From CAMTWZ01 sp041749075 (GTDB taxonomy: Bacteria; Bacteroidota; Rhodothermia; Balneolales; HLUCCA01): a DNA stretch of 64,000 nucleotides. The position numbers and the translations under genes are program-made. Each line of letters opens with the position of its first letter. Position 1 is the first letter of the stretch. Shown piece by piece: positions 1 through 8,984 of this stretch. The notes under the pieces are model-generated. The model saw only the letters and a list, made by a program, of their open reading frames with translations. It had not been told where the DNA came from and ran no database searches. The DNA lies in contig JBGTBY010000035.1 in the NCBI GenBank assembly GCA_041749075.1, forward strand, positions 186,001-250,000, written 5' to 3'.

Positions 1-822
1 TCGTCAGAGCGGATATTCAGTGTGCTGGATACAGAATCAAAAGTGAAAGAAAGCGAGACGCCCATCAACATACCGAGTGTGGATGGCCGCATCGAGTTTC
101 AGAATGTGGATTTCCAGTATGTGGACAATGAGCCGGTTCTGAAAACCGTCTCCTTCACGGTGGAGCCCGGTACCATGGTCGCGATCGTAGGTGCGACTGG
201 GGCTGGAAAGTCCACCATCATCAATCTGATCACACGGTTCTACGACATTCAATCCGGTTCCATCTTATTGGATGGCAATGATATAAAGAACTTCCGGTTA
301 AAAGATCTGAGAGCTCAATTCGGCCTCGTTCTTCAGGATAATGCCTTGTTTTCGGGCAGCATTCTGGAAAACATCACCTTAGGTAACCCGGATATCTCGC
401 GGGAAGCGGTGATGAACGCCTGTGCGAAAATCGAGGCCGACGATTTCATTCAGAGATTACCTGGCGGACTCGACTATGTGCTTCAGGAACGTGGCGGTTC
501 GCTGTCTATGGGACAAAAACAGCTCATCTGTTTCTTGCGGGCGATGGTCTACGATCCGAAAATTCTCATATTGGATGAGGCCACATCCAGCATCGACTCC
601 GAAACCGAGTCGCTTGTCACTCAGGCCTTCGAAACCTTGATGCGTGGTCGAACAGCGATTGTAATCGCACATCGCTTGTCCACCATCCAGCATGCCGATA
701 AAATCATCGTGATGCACAAAGGGGAAATCCGTGAGGAGGGAACGCATGATGAGCTGATCCAAGTGACGGATGGGATCTATCGCAAATTGTATGAACTCCA
801 ATACCGGGACCAAGTCGCATGA
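1..822 (+). CDS. ABC exporter, C-terminal ATPase part (partial at left edge)
   Basis: The reading frame is open from base 1, so this is the 3' end of a longer gene; the GTG at 22 is not a real start. The visible 273 residues are the nucleotide-binding domain of an MsbA-type (ABCB-like) half transporter. Walker A GATGAGKS lies at about residues 64-71, the signature LSMGQ at about 168-172, Walker B ILILDEATS near 187-195 and the switch histidine in AHRLST near 223. The transmembrane half lies outside the window. Such exporters flip lipids, drugs or peptides across the inner membrane; the substrate cannot be told. The stop overlaps the start of the next gene (ATGA), so the two are probably co-translated. 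Confidence 0.95.
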   Translation, partial: SSERIFSVLDTESKVKESETPINIPSVDGRIEFQNVDFQYVDNEPVLKTVSFTVEPGTMVAIVGATGAGKSTIINLITRFYDIQSGSILLDGNDIKNFRLKDLRAQFGLVLQDNALFSGSILENITLGNPDISREAVMNACAKIEADDFIQRLPGGLDYVLQERGGSLSMGQKQLICFLRAMVYDPKILILDEATSSIDSETESLVTQAFETLMRGRTAIVIAHRLSTIQHADKIIVMHKGEIREEGTHDELIQVTDGIYRKLYELQYRDQVA

Positions 823-1772
823 AATCATGGATTTTCGCCAGTTTAATGCTCATCGGATGTGCGGCACCAGCACCGGATGACCCAGAAGCCGAAATCGATG
901 AACGTCGAGCCAGTATCGCTCCAGAAGCCTATTCCTTGGATGGAAAGCCGTTGATGCGACCAATTCTCGATCCAGAGACCGATTCGCTTTTCACTGCCAA
1001 TTGGATGGAAGCCGCACAAGAATATGAAGCCAACCCAAACGATGTTGAAGCCTTGATTTGGCTCGGTCGACGCACAGCCTATCTCTGGCGTTACAACGAT
1101 GCCATCGCGATATTCACGAACGGTATCCGCGATTTCCCGAATGAACCGAGATTGTTTCGCCATCGCGGGCATCGTTACATCACCATCAGACAATTTGATC
1201 TAGCGATCATCGATCTGAAAAAAGCCGCCGAATTGATCGCAGGAAAACCCGACCAAGTGGAGCCGGATGGATTACCCAATGCGGCGAACATCCCCGTCAG
1301 CACACTCGGATTCAATATTTGGTACCATCTTGGATTGGCCCATTATCTGAATGGGGATTGGGATGAAGCCGTTGCCGCATTCAAAACCTGCGTCGAATAC
1401 AGCAATAACGACGATGCAAAAGTGAGCACCTACGATTGGCTGTTCATGTCCCTTCGCCGTGCTGGACGAACACAGGAGGCGGAGGAGCTCTTGAACGAGG
1501 TCTCTCCACATATGACCATCCTCGAAAGCATCGCTTACCATCGCCGACTTCTGATGTACAAAGGCCTCATCAAACCTGAAGCGCTGATGGATGAGGAATC
1601 GGCCAATGCGCTAGAGATCGTGACCGAAGGTTATGGACTCGCATTCTGGTTCCGGGAATCTGGAGATCTCGAACGATCCGATGCCTTGCTGAAACGCGTG
1701 ATCGATACCGGTTATTGGGCTGGTTTCGGGTACATCGCCGCCGAATCCGACCTGAATCGCCGTATATTCTAA
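819..1772 (+). CDS. TPR-repeat lipoprotein, function unknown
   Basis: The 317-residue protein begins with a short hydrophobic leader and a lipobox ending LIGC, so Cys14 is the likely lipidated residue. Helical repeats of TPR type follow (roughly residues 60-130 and 160-215, with the typical small/large pattern around YNDAIAIF and WDEAVAAF). It is likely anchored on the periplasmic face of a membrane and mediates protein contacts. It overlaps the ABC exporter by 4 bp and is followed 3 bp later by prfB. Its partner may be the exporter, but this is only inferred from coupling. I do not recognise a named family beyond TPR. Confidence 0.85.
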   Translation: MKSWIFASLMLIGCAAPAPDDPEAEIDERRASIAPEAYSLDGKPLMRPILDPETDSLFTANWMEAAQEYEANPNDVEALIWLGRRTAYLWRYNDAIAIFTNGIRDFPNEPRLFRHRGHRYITIRQFDLAIIDLKKAAELIAGKPDQVEPDGLPNAANIPVSTLGFNIWYHLGLAHYLNGDWDEAVAAFKTCVEYSNNDDAKVSTYDWLFMSLRRAGRTQEAEELLNEVSPHMTILESIAYHRRLLMYKGLIKPEALMDEESANALEIVTEGYGLAFWFRESGDLERSDALLKRVIDTGYWAGFGYIAAESDLNRRIF

Positions 1773-1775
1773 CCC

Positions 1776-2892
1776 ATGCAAACGACCTATACCCAAGAAT
1801 ACACCGAAGAGCTCTATCAGCGCCTTGATGCGTTGAGGAGGTATCTTTGACTACGATAAACGAACCTTACGCATAGCCGAACTCGAACTGCAATCGCAGG
1901 ATCCGGATCTTTGGAATCGCCCTGAAAATGCCCAGAAGTTGTTGAAAGAACTCAACAACGAAAAGGATTGGATCAAGAGTTGGGACGAGCTGGATGCGCA
2001 TCGTCAAAACATCTTGTTTTTCAAGGAAATGCAAGCCGAAGGCGAGAGTGTGGATGAGGAACTGGTGACTGAAATCGCCACGCTCGAATCCGCCATTGAT
2101 GCACTCGAACTCCGCAACATGCTCGGCGAAGACGACGACTCGCGCGATGCGATCGTCACCATTAATTCCGGTGCCGGTGGTACCGAAAGCCAAGATTGGG
2201 CGCAGATGCTATATCGCATGTACACCCGTTGGGCCGAACGCAAAGGGTACTCCATCGAAACGATGGAACTCCAATATGGCGAAGTGGCCGGTATCAAAGG
2301 TGTGAGCATCGAAGTGAAGGGAAACCTCGCTTATGGATTCCTGAAAGCGGAAAACGGCGTTCATCGACTGGTTCGCATTTCCCCTTTCGACAGCAATGCG
2401 CGTCGCCACACGTCCTTTTGCTCCGTGTTTGTGGTGCCTGTGATTGATGACGACATCAAACTGGACCTGAATCCGGACGACATCGAGCTGCAACGGTTTC
2501 ATGCGGGCGGAAAAGGCGGACAGAACGTGAACAAGGTGGAAACCGGTGTTCGACTGGTCTGGACAGGGAAATTATCCAACGGTCAACTTCCTGAAGCCGG
2601 ACGAGTTGTCGCTGAATGCCAGCAGGAACGTTCCCAGCTGCAGAACCGCGAAAAAGCCATGGTCTTGCTGAAATCCCGCATCTACAATCTTGAGAAGGAG
2701 ATTAGGGAAGCGGCCAAAGCGAAATTGGAAGGCACCAAACTCAAGAACGAATGGGGTTCGCAGATTCGCAGCTATGTGTTCGATGACCGCCGTGTGAAAG
2801 ACCATCGCACCCTGCATGAAACATCCGATGTGGATGGGGTGATGGATGGTGACCTGGACGACTTTATCAAAGCCTATTTGATGATGCCATGA
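1776..2892 (+). CDS. prfB: Peptide chain release factor 2, with programmed +1 frameshift
   Basis: RF2 releases the nascent chain at UGA and UAA codons. The gene starts at ATG 1776; 24 codons later it meets an in-frame TGA at 1848-1850. A +1 shift there continues into a 347-codon frame (from GAC 1849), giving 371 residues and the junction RRYL-DYD seen in RF2 of other bacteria. The downstream frame carries the SPF codon-recognition tripeptide (RISPFDSN) and the catalytic GGQ loop (AGGKGGQNVNKVETGVR). The usual 365-residue family length is met only with the shift. The stop overlaps the nadB start (ATGA). A naive call at the internal ATG 1939 would lose about 54 residues. Confidence 0.96.
1836..1851 (+). 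promoter_or_regulatory. prfB autoregulatory +1 frameshift site
   Basis: The sequence reads AGGAGGTATCTTTGAC: an internal Shine-Dalgarno (AGGAGG), three bases, the slippery codon CTT and the stop TGA followed by C. This is the arrangement of the E. coli prfB site, with one base different in the Shine-Dalgarno part. Known mechanism: when RF2 is scarce, the ribosome pauses at TGA-C and slips by one base, making more RF2. Confidence 0.95.
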
Positions 2893-4475
2893 GTTTACGC
2901 TTCGATTTCTTGGTGATCGGAAGTGGCTCGGCTGGCCTCAATTATGCGTTGCAAGTCGCGGAACACGGCTCCGTCGGCATCATCACCAAAAAAAACCGAG
3001 CGGAATCGAACACAAACTACGCTCAAGGCGGCATCGCGACGGTCATGGACCAGACCGACAGTTTCGAAAACCATGTGAACGACACGTTGAGCGCCGGCGC
3101 TGGCTTATGCAAGCGCGAAGCGGTGGAACTGATCGTTCGCGAAGGTCCGATTGTTGTAGGTGAGTTGATGCGGATGGGCGCTGAATTCACCAATAAGAAC
3201 GGAAACTTGGATCTGGGTCGGGAAGGGGGACATTCGCATAACCGCATCGTCCACGCCGCCGACATGACCGGACGCGAAATTGAGCGAGTCCTGTTGCAGC
3301 AAGTCGGCGAGCATCCCAACATCTCGATTCTGGAACATGTGTTTGCGATGGAGCTCATCACGGAACACCATCTTGGTGTGACGGTGACCCGCTATGACAC
3401 CAACATCCATTGTTTCGGTGCATATGTTCTCAACACCATCACCAATCATGTGGAGAAGGTACTTGCCAAGGTGACGATGTTGGCCACGGGTGGCGCAGGA
3501 CAGGTTTATCAGCATACCACGAATCCGGAAATCGCGACAGGTGATGGATTGGCCATGGCATTCCGCGCGAAAGCGCGCATTGCGAACATGGAATTCATCC
3601 AGTTTCATCCCACATCCCTCTATATGCCGGGAGCGGATTCCTTTCTGATATCGGAAGCCGTTCGTGGCCATGGTGCCATCCTTCGGAATTCAACAGGAGA
3701 GGCCTTCATGAGTCTCTATGACGATCGCAAAGAATTGGCTCCGAGAGATATTGTGGCTCGGGCAATCGACGATCAGCTCAAGAAAAGCGGCGACGAGTGC
3801 GTGTATTTGGATATGACCCACTTGGATGCGGACGACACACGCGAGCATTTTCCGAATATTTTCATGGAATGCCTTGGGTATGGCATCGACATCACGCAAC
3901 AATTGATTCCGGTTGTTCCAGCCGCGCATTACATCTGTGGAGGTGTGATCACCGACTTGCAAGGTCAGACATCCATCAAAGGATTGTTCGCAGCCGGGGA
4001 AGTGACCTGCACCGGAGTTCATGGTGCGAATCGTTTGGCATCGAATTCTCTGCTTGAAGCCTTGGTCTTTGCGAAGAATGCGTCTGGAGCGTCGATTGAG
4101 TATGCGTCAGACACTCGATTTGAAGAATCCGTTCCGGATTGGGACGATAGCGACACCTTGAACACCGAAGAGTGGATCCTGATATCGCATAACAAAAAAG
4201 AATTACAGCAATTGATGTGGAATTATGTCGGAATTGTGCGATCTAACCTTCGTTTGCAGCGCGCATTCCGCAGAACAGCCTTGCTGAACCAGGAAGTGGA
4301 GGATTTCTATCAACGCACCAAAGTGAGCGTTCCACTTTGCCAGTTGCGAAATCTCGTCTGCGTGGCCTACCTTGTGATACGATCTGCGATGAGTCGAAAA
4401 GAAAGTCGTGGACTTCATCACACATCTGATTATCCGATGACATTGGATTCTGAAAATCGGGATACGATCATATGA
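2889..4475 (+). CDS. nadB: L-aspartate oxidase
   Basis: This flavoenzyme oxidises L-aspartate to iminoaspartate, the first step of de novo NAD synthesis. The 528-residue protein opens with a Rossmann FAD motif GSGSAG at residues 11-16, followed by NYAQGGIA and the substrate-site segments QFHPTSLY and AAHYICGGV, and the late FAD contact HGANRLASNSLLEAL. The C-terminal three-helix domain of the succinate dehydrogenase/NadB family is present. Length is normal. It overlaps prfB and coaE by ATGA junctions. nadA and nadC are not in the window; nadD lies far away at 51.2-51.8 kb. Confidence 0.95.
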   Translation: MSLRFDFLVIGSGSAGLNYALQVAEHGSVGIITKKNRAESNTNYAQGGIATVMDQTDSFENHVNDTLSAGAGLCKREAVELIVREGPIVVGELMRMGAEFTNKNGNLDLGREGGHSHNRIVHAADMTGREIERVLLQQVGEHPNISILEHVFAMELITEHHLGVTVTRYDTNIHCFGAYVLNTITNHVEKVLAKVTMLATGGAGQVYQHTTNPEIATGDGLAMAFRAKARIANMEFIQFHPTSLYMPGADSFLISEAVRGHGAILRNSTGEAFMSLYDDRKELAPRDIVARAIDDQLKKSGDECVYLDMTHLDADDTREHFPNIFMECLGYGIDITQQLIPVVPAAHYICGGVITDLQGQTSIKGLFAAGEVTCTGVHGANRLASNSLLEALVFAKNASGASIEYASDTRFEESVPDWDDSDTLNTEEWILISHNKKELQQLMWNYVGIVRSNLRLQRAFRRTALLNQEVEDFYQRTKVSVPLCQLRNLVCVAYLVIRSAMSRKESRGLHHTSDYPMTLDSENRDTII

Positions 4476-5062
4476 AACGAATTGGTGTAACCGGCGGAAT
4501 AGGAAGTGGAAAGTCGTCGATCTGCACCATGTGGCGAGATATGGGCGCGTTTGTCATCGATTCAGACAATCTGGCCAAGGAAATCTTATCACATTCCCAC
4601 GAGATCAAGAAGGATGTGATCCGGGTTTTTGGGCCCGATTCTTATTTGGAAAACGGAAAGTTGAATCGCCCTTTTCTAGCTCAAGCAGCGTTCGACGAAG
4701 GAAAATTGGATTTACTAACAAAAATTGTTCATCCGTCATTGCACAAACGGATCGAAGACATGGACACATTCGCACAAGAGGAAGGAGTGAAGGTCTTCAT
4801 CCGCGAAGCGGCAATCCTTCTGGCACATGGACGTCCGCATGAATTGGATGTGGTTGTTCTGATAACAGCCCCTCTGGAAGATCGGATTCTTAGAGCAATG
4901 ACTCGCGACGGAGTATCACGACATGCGGTGATGCAACGCATGGCACATCAAAAATCAGATGAAGAGCTGGCGCCACTGTGCGATATCGTGATTGAAAACA
5001 GTGGCGATATGATCGAGCTTCAAACCATCGCAGAAAATCTGTTCCACCAATGGGACGCCTAG
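4472..5062 (+). CDS. coaE: Dephospho-CoA kinase
   Basis: CoaE phosphorylates the 3'-hydroxyl of dephospho-CoA in the last step of coenzyme A synthesis. The 196-residue protein has the P-loop GGIGSGKS at residues 8-15, the DSD motif region (VIDSDNLAKEI) and the conserved IVHPSLHKRIE segment of the family. The C-terminal part keeps the MAHQKSDEE region, a counterpart of the RMxxQ...K lid motif. The start overlaps the nadB stop by 4 bp and the end overlaps fbp by 13 bp, so it sits inside one transcription unit. Confidence 0.95.
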   Translation: MKRIGVTGGIGSGKSSICTMWRDMGAFVIDSDNLAKEILSHSHEIKKDVIRVFGPDSYLENGKLNRPFLAQAAFDEGKLDLLTKIVHPSLHKRIEDMDTFAQEEGVKVFIREAAILLAHGRPHELDVVVLITAPLEDRILRAMTRDGVSRHAVMQRMAHQKSDEELAPLCDIVIENSGDMIELQTIAENLFHQWDA

Positions 5063-6021
5063 TCACCCTCGAGGAGTACATCCTCAAGAGTCAGAATAAG
5101 TTCCCCGGTGCGAAAGGGGAATTGTCTCAGTTGTTGAGGGATATCTCACTCGCGTCGAAGATCATATCGAAGGAAGTGAACCGTGCCGGACTCGCACAGA
5201 TTCTTGGCACCGCAGGCTCGATGAATGTCCACGGCGAATCGGTCAAACGCCTCGACCTGTTCGCCAACGATCAACTGATCCGGGCCTTATCGCGCTCTGG
5301 CTCCGTCTGTATGATCGTATCTGAAGAAAGTGAAGGCGTGATCCGGCTTCGCCAAAGTTCCGCAAAATACATCGTCTTCATGGATCCGCTGGATGGATCC
5401 TCGAATGTGGATGTGAATGTTTCGATCGGCACGATTTTCTCAATTTATCAGCGCATCAGTCATGAAGGCGACGAGCCTGGCGATATGGATCTGCTTCAGC
5501 CAGGAACACGTCAGATCGCAGCTGGATATGTGTTGTTCGGCACCAATACCAAACTGTTGTATACGACGGGCTTGGGTGTGACGGAGTTCACGCTTGAACC
5601 GAGCATTGGCGAATTCTTCTTGTCTGAGGAACAGATCCGGATTCCTGCCAAAGGAGATATCCTGAGCGTGAACGAAGGGAATCGTCGCTCATGGTCACCC
5701 GAACTCAAAGCGTATTGGAATCACATCAAATCGGAATCGCCTTTGACCACACGTTACATCGGCTCGATGGTGTCGGATGTGCATCGCACTCTCATTTCGG
5801 GTGGCATTTTCTTGTATCCGGAGAGTGTCAAATTGCCGTATGGAAAGCTTCGACTGATGTATGAAGGCAACCCGATGGCGTTCTTGGTGGAACAAGCCGG
5901 GGGTGTGGCAAGCACTGGGTCCATGCGGATCATGGATATCGTACCGACCGACATCCATCAACGGGTACCCGTCTATATGGGATCGCCGGCCAATATGACA
6001 CAGTTACTGAGCTTCCTTTAA
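5050..6021 (+). CDS. fbp: Fructose-1,6-bisphosphatase, class I
   Basis: The enzyme hydrolyses fructose 1,6-bisphosphate to fructose 6-phosphate, the committed step of gluconeogenesis. At 323 residues it has the class I metal site DPLDGSSNVD at residues 112-121, the upstream metal ligand region SEESEG and the substrate-binding stretch KLRLMYEGNPMAFLVEQAGG near the C-terminus. The start ATG at 5050 lies 13 bp inside coaE and gives the N-terminus TLEEYI usual for the family. It is the last gene of the rightward block and converges on the DUF3299 gene, overlapping it by 4 bp. Confidence 0.95.
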   Translation: MGRLVTLEEYILKSQNKFPGAKGELSQLLRDISLASKIISKEVNRAGLAQILGTAGSMNVHGESVKRLDLFANDQLIRALSRSGSVCMIVSEESEGVIRLRQSSAKYIVFMDPLDGSSNVDVNVSIGTIFSIYQRISHEGDEPGDMDLLQPGTRQIAAGYVLFGTNTKLLYTTGLGVTEFTLEPSIGEFFLSEEQIRIPAKGDILSVNEGNRRSWSPELKAYWNHIKSESPLTTRYIGSMVSDVHRTLISGGIFLYPESVKLPYGKLRLMYEGNPMAFLVEQAGGVASTGSMRIMDIVPTDIHQRVPVYMGSPANMTQLLSFL

Positions 6022-6491
6022 AACTCGCTGAACATGTGGAAGTTGGCAGGGAGACCGTCCAACTCGGCGTCTTTCTGTTGAGCCGGACGAATGGCTGTCG
6101 CATTCAAGGTGTATAAGCTGACCAAATACCCTTCCACATAACTTTCTTCGATTTTCAGGATACCAGTGATCATCACGGGATCGTAAGATAAATCCGGACT
6201 CACGCTTTTTGAGTTCACCAGAACCGATTCATTGGGCTGAGGCGGGGGCACATGGTAACATCCCATAAAAGGAGCCTGCAGCAACACGAAACGATCAATT
6301 TTGTCGACGCTGTCGAACGGAACCATGTACCCAACGATGGAAATCTGCTTCCCGTCGAGTGCTTTCACATCAGCGGGGACGGTCTTAGACCCCATGTGAT
6401 ATTTCCTCAAATCCTTGAAATACACTCGAGACGGAGCGAGGGAAAACGCGGAAATCACAATGATGAGGGTAAGAAGAGAAAAGCGTTTCAT
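6018..6491 (-). CDS. DUF3299 protein, exported
   Basis: The 157-residue protein has an N-terminal hydrophobic segment (about residues 4-20) that looks like a signal peptide. The mature part carries the DUF3299 hallmarks: a strand around GKQISIVGYMVPFD and the segment APFMGCYHVPPPQPN with a conserved Cys and His. It is the last gene of a leftward unit after an FtsX-type permease (1 bp gap), an ATPase and a DUF192 lipoprotein. The conserved Cys-His pair suggests a metal or redox role, but no function is proven by the sequence. DUF3299 next to such ABC genes recurs in other bacteria as far as I recall. Confidence 0.85.
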   Translation of the reverse strand: MKRFSLLTLIIVISAFSLAPSRVYFKDLRKYHMGSKTVPADVKALDGKQISIVGYMVPFDSVDKIDRFVLLQAPFMGCYHVPPPQPNESVLVNSKSVSPDLSYDPVMITGILKIEESYVEGYLVSLYTLNATAIRPAQQKDAELDGLPANFHMFSEF

Positions 6492-6492
6492 A

Positions 6493-7809
6493 TCAGATGG
6501 GAGACAGATTTTGTACAGGGTCGTTGCGATAGGCTTTGATTCCAGGAACCATGCCGATCAGGATTCCGATCCCGATCATCAACAAGATAACGAGAAGGGC
6601 GCTGGAATCGTGTTGGAAGGCACGTACGACGATGCCTGCCGAATCCATCAGAAACGGAGCGAGGGAGGATACCAGTAGTTGTCCGCCCAGCCATCCTAAG
6701 GCTGAGCCAATCAATACGATCGCAGACGATTCAAACATCATGATCCACAACAGGGTGGTGCGTCGCGCGCCCAATGTGCGGAAAATGGCCAAATCCCGCC
6801 GGCGGCCTTCCATCGTGTTGTACAAGGCGATGAGCACAGATAACAAGGCCACGACAATCACAAATGAAGAGACCCATTTCAGAACACGCTCAGCGTTTCC
6901 TACGATCGATAGCAAAGCGGATATCTGCTGCGCAGGGATGACCGCCATGATGACGGTTTTGAATGGGAAGAACGGATCGCGCGCCATTTGCATCCGCATG
7001 AACGGATTGTCTGGAGTCGGATAATTAATGAGTCCGGCCAATTGAAGTGCGGCTTGCGGATTTTTCATGCGCAACATCACCGCATCCAATTGCTTGACGT
7101 CGATTTCATCGAATGAGTGCTCATGACCGAGTTCATCGGCATGCAAATGGTTTTGAAATTCAATACTGTGCAGCGCGGTGGTCGTCTTGTAGTCAGTGAA
7201 GATCACGTTGTCATGTGCGGTACCGGTTGGCTCGAGGACACCGACCACAATCACTGGCAAATGATCATGAACCATCGCTTCGGCGCCTTCGGCCACTTCT
7301 ACCAACCCATGTGAAATGGTCAGTGTATCACCTATTGACAGTCCAGTTCGATTGGCGGCTGAAGAACCCAGCACAACTTCAAACATGCCGCTAAACGCGC
7401 GTCCATCGGCCAAACGGAAGCTCTGAGCTTTGATCGGTTCTCCGAAACGGAGGAAGGATTCAGATGTGCCCACGACACGAATGCCGCGATAAGAATCGCC
7501 GACATACAGGGGGTAGGCATACTCGACTCTCGGATCGCGCAAAGCGGCTTCATACAATGCGTAGGGAATCACACCGGTCGATGTTTCCAGATGGTACATC
7601 GTGTTGAGAGTGGTTTGCATCGCGCTTCCTTTGGCCGCCAGAATCAGATCGAACCCGGCGGATGTCTGCCGATAGGCGTCTTCTGTCTGTTTTTGGATGG
7701 TAGTCACGGCCAAGACCAGCCCGACACCCACCGCGACAGACAATATCGTCAAACTCGTGCTGAGACTGCGTTTCGTGAGGTTTTTGCGAACAATGGTGAA
7801 TAGCGTCAT
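6493..7809 (-). CDS. FtsX/MacB-type ABC permease with histidine-rich loop
   Basis: The 438-residue permease has the FtsX architecture: one membrane helix near residues 17-37, a large periplasmic domain, then three helices in the last 130 residues, the first followed by the YNTMEGRRRDLAIFRTLGA cytoplasmic segment that contacts the ATPase. The periplasmic domain contains a short run rich in histidine and acidic residues (LHADELGHEHSFDEID, near residue 225). The gene overlaps the ATPase by ATGA and is followed at once by the DUF3299 gene. MacB/Lol-type systems do mechanical work on periplasmic partners instead of classic transport; the histidines suggest metal binding, which is inference. Confidence 0.9.
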   Translation of the reverse strand: MTLFTIVRKNLTKRSLSTSLTILSVAVGVGLVLAVTTIQKQTEDAYRQTSAGFDLILAAKGSAMQTTLNTMYHLETSTGVIPYALYEAALRDPRVEYAYPLYVGDSYRGIRVVGTSESFLRFGEPIKAQSFRLADGRAFSGMFEVVLGSSAANRTGLSIGDTLTISHGLVEVAEGAEAMVHDHLPVIVVGVLEPTGTAHDNVIFTDYKTTTALHSIEFQNHLHADELGHEHSFDEIDVKQLDAVMLRMKNPQAALQLAGLINYPTPDNPFMRMQMARDPFFPFKTVIMAVIPAQQISALLSIVGNAERVLKWVSSFVIVVALLSVLIALYNTMEGRRRDLAIFRTLGARRTTLLWIMMFESSAIVLIGSALGWLGGQLLVSSLAPFLMDSAGIVVRAFQHDSSALLVILLMIGIGILIGMVPGIKAYRNDPVQNLSPI

Positions 7810-8438
7810 GGTTGAAACTCCTCTAACGAAATGCGTTCGCTGAACCGATCCAACACATTTGGATCGTGGGAAACCAGTAACAACGTTCGGCCCGACGAAA
7901 ACGATTGGATGAGATCCATCACGGATGCAGACGAGGCCGCATCCAAACTACCAGTCGGTTCATCCGCCAGCAGGATATCCGGATCGTTCACCAAGGCCCG
8001 TGCAATGCTCACACGTTGCTGCTGACCAACGGACAATTCCGATGGGTTATGCCTCATCCGATCTGCCAATCCCACTTTTTCTAGCATGTCGGCGGCCTTT
8101 TCTCGATTCGCTTTTCCAGTAAGAAATACTTGACCCAACATCACATTTTCTATCGCGGAATATCCCTCCACCAGGTTGAATGTCTGAAAAATGTAACCGA
8201 TGTGTTTGGCGCGAAATACATCACGCTGCGCTTCCTTCATCACAGTAATGTTTGTACCAGCTACCTGTATCTGACCGGATGAGGGTTGGATCAATCCTGA
8301 TATCAGATGCAGAAATGTGGTTTTTCCGGTACCAGATGGACCGAACACTCCGATCTGCGATTTATCCGTAATCGAAAGTTCCGGTATCGACAGGATCGGC
8401 TGTAAATAGGATTTTGTGACATTTTTGAATTCAATCAT
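7806..8438 (-). CDS. ABC transporter ATPase, LolD/MacB type
   Basis: The 210-residue stand-alone ATPase powers the adjacent FtsX-type permease. Walker A GPSGTGKT is at residues 33-40, the Q-loop is in YIFQTFNLVEGYSA, the signature is LSVGQQQR, Walker B is ILLADEPTGSLD and the switch histidine is in VSHDPNVL. The GYIFQTFNL segment is typical of the MacB/LolD group. It overlaps the permease by 4 bp and the DUF192 gene by 8 bp, so the three are translated together. Confidence 0.93.
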   Translation of the reverse strand: MIEFKNVTKSYLQPILSIPELSITDKSQIGVFGPSGTGKTTFLHLISGLIQPSSGQIQVAGTNITVMKEAQRDVFRAKHIGYIFQTFNLVEGYSAIENVMLGQVFLTGKANREKAADMLEKVGLADRMRHNPSELSVGQQQRVSIARALVNDPDILLADEPTGSLDAASSASVMDLIQSFSSGRTLLLVSHDPNVLDRFSERISLEEFQP

Positions 8439-8907
8439 GGATTCGGATTCGATCTCCCTCTTTCAAGTCGTGGGTTAGGGTAAAGCCGGCGTTCACTTCC
8501 ACCACATAGCGGGCTGGAAGCTCAGATGCATAGGATTGTCGCGAAAATGGGGTTGTGCCTGTGTGGATGCGGACAATCTCAAACGCCTCATTCACGAAAT
8601 ACATATCCAACGAGAGGGGAGTGTTGGCCATCCAAAAACTCAAGGGCTCTTGACGGTCAAATATGAACAACATTCCATCCGAAGCGGCCAACGATCTCAC
8701 ATCCATCAGTCCGGCAGAACGTTCATCTTCCGAATCGGCGATGGCGACCCGGATGGTTGTGATGGAATCACCTGACGAACTAGTGAAGGATAGCGCCCCT
8801 GTGAACTCGATGACGCGACCGGGTTGAACTGGACGTTCCGGGACGGTTTCTTGGCACGAAACAATCAGTAGAATCGCAACGAGAGCGCATATGTGATTTG
8901 TTTTCAA
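8431..8907 (-). CDS. DUF192 lipoprotein
   Basis: The 158-residue protein is a member of DUF192: the core shows ERSAGLMDVRSL, GMLFIFDRQEPLSFWM and TPLSLDMYFV in order, then the ARYVVEVNAGF strand. The leader ends IVSC, giving a probable lipidated Cys18. No ATG is available; the start is a TTG preceded by AGGA at a fitting distance, and an in-frame stop lies just upstream. Family function is not settled; members bind small ligands in a beta-barrel-like fold. It is the first gene of the ABC/DUF3299 unit and is divergent from rimP. Confidence 0.88.
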   Translation of the reverse strand: MKTNHICALVAILLIVSCQETVPERPVQPGRVIEFTGALSFTSSSGDSITTIRVAIADSEDERSAGLMDVRSLAASDGMLFIFDRQEPLSFWMANTPLSLDMYFVNEAFEIVRIHTGTTPFSRQSYASELPARYVVEVNAGFTLTHDLKEGDRIRIHD

Positions 8908-8935
8908 AGGCGTAAAGTCCTAAATTGTCGATCTG

Positions 8936-8967
8936 AAAAGTGAGCGCCGACCGTCTCACTTTTTTTT
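8936..8967 (+). promoter_or_regulatory. Terminator-like hairpin in the rimP leader
   Basis: AAAAGTGAG (8936-8944) can pair with CTCACTTTT (8955-8963) around a 10-base loop, and eight T follow the GC part of the stem. The shape is that of an intrinsic terminator, but it lies only 18 bp upstream of the rimP start and no rightward gene precedes it. It may act as an attenuator for the rimP-nusA-infB unit. The stem has few GC pairs, so strength is uncertain. Confidence 0.45.
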
Positions 8968-8984
8968 ATATAGATGAACCGGAA

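Noticed and set aside
1848..1850. In-frame TGA in prfB as a sign of a pseudogene
   Set aside because: The surrounding sequence is the known frameshift site and the downstream frame is intact with SPF and GGQ motifs.
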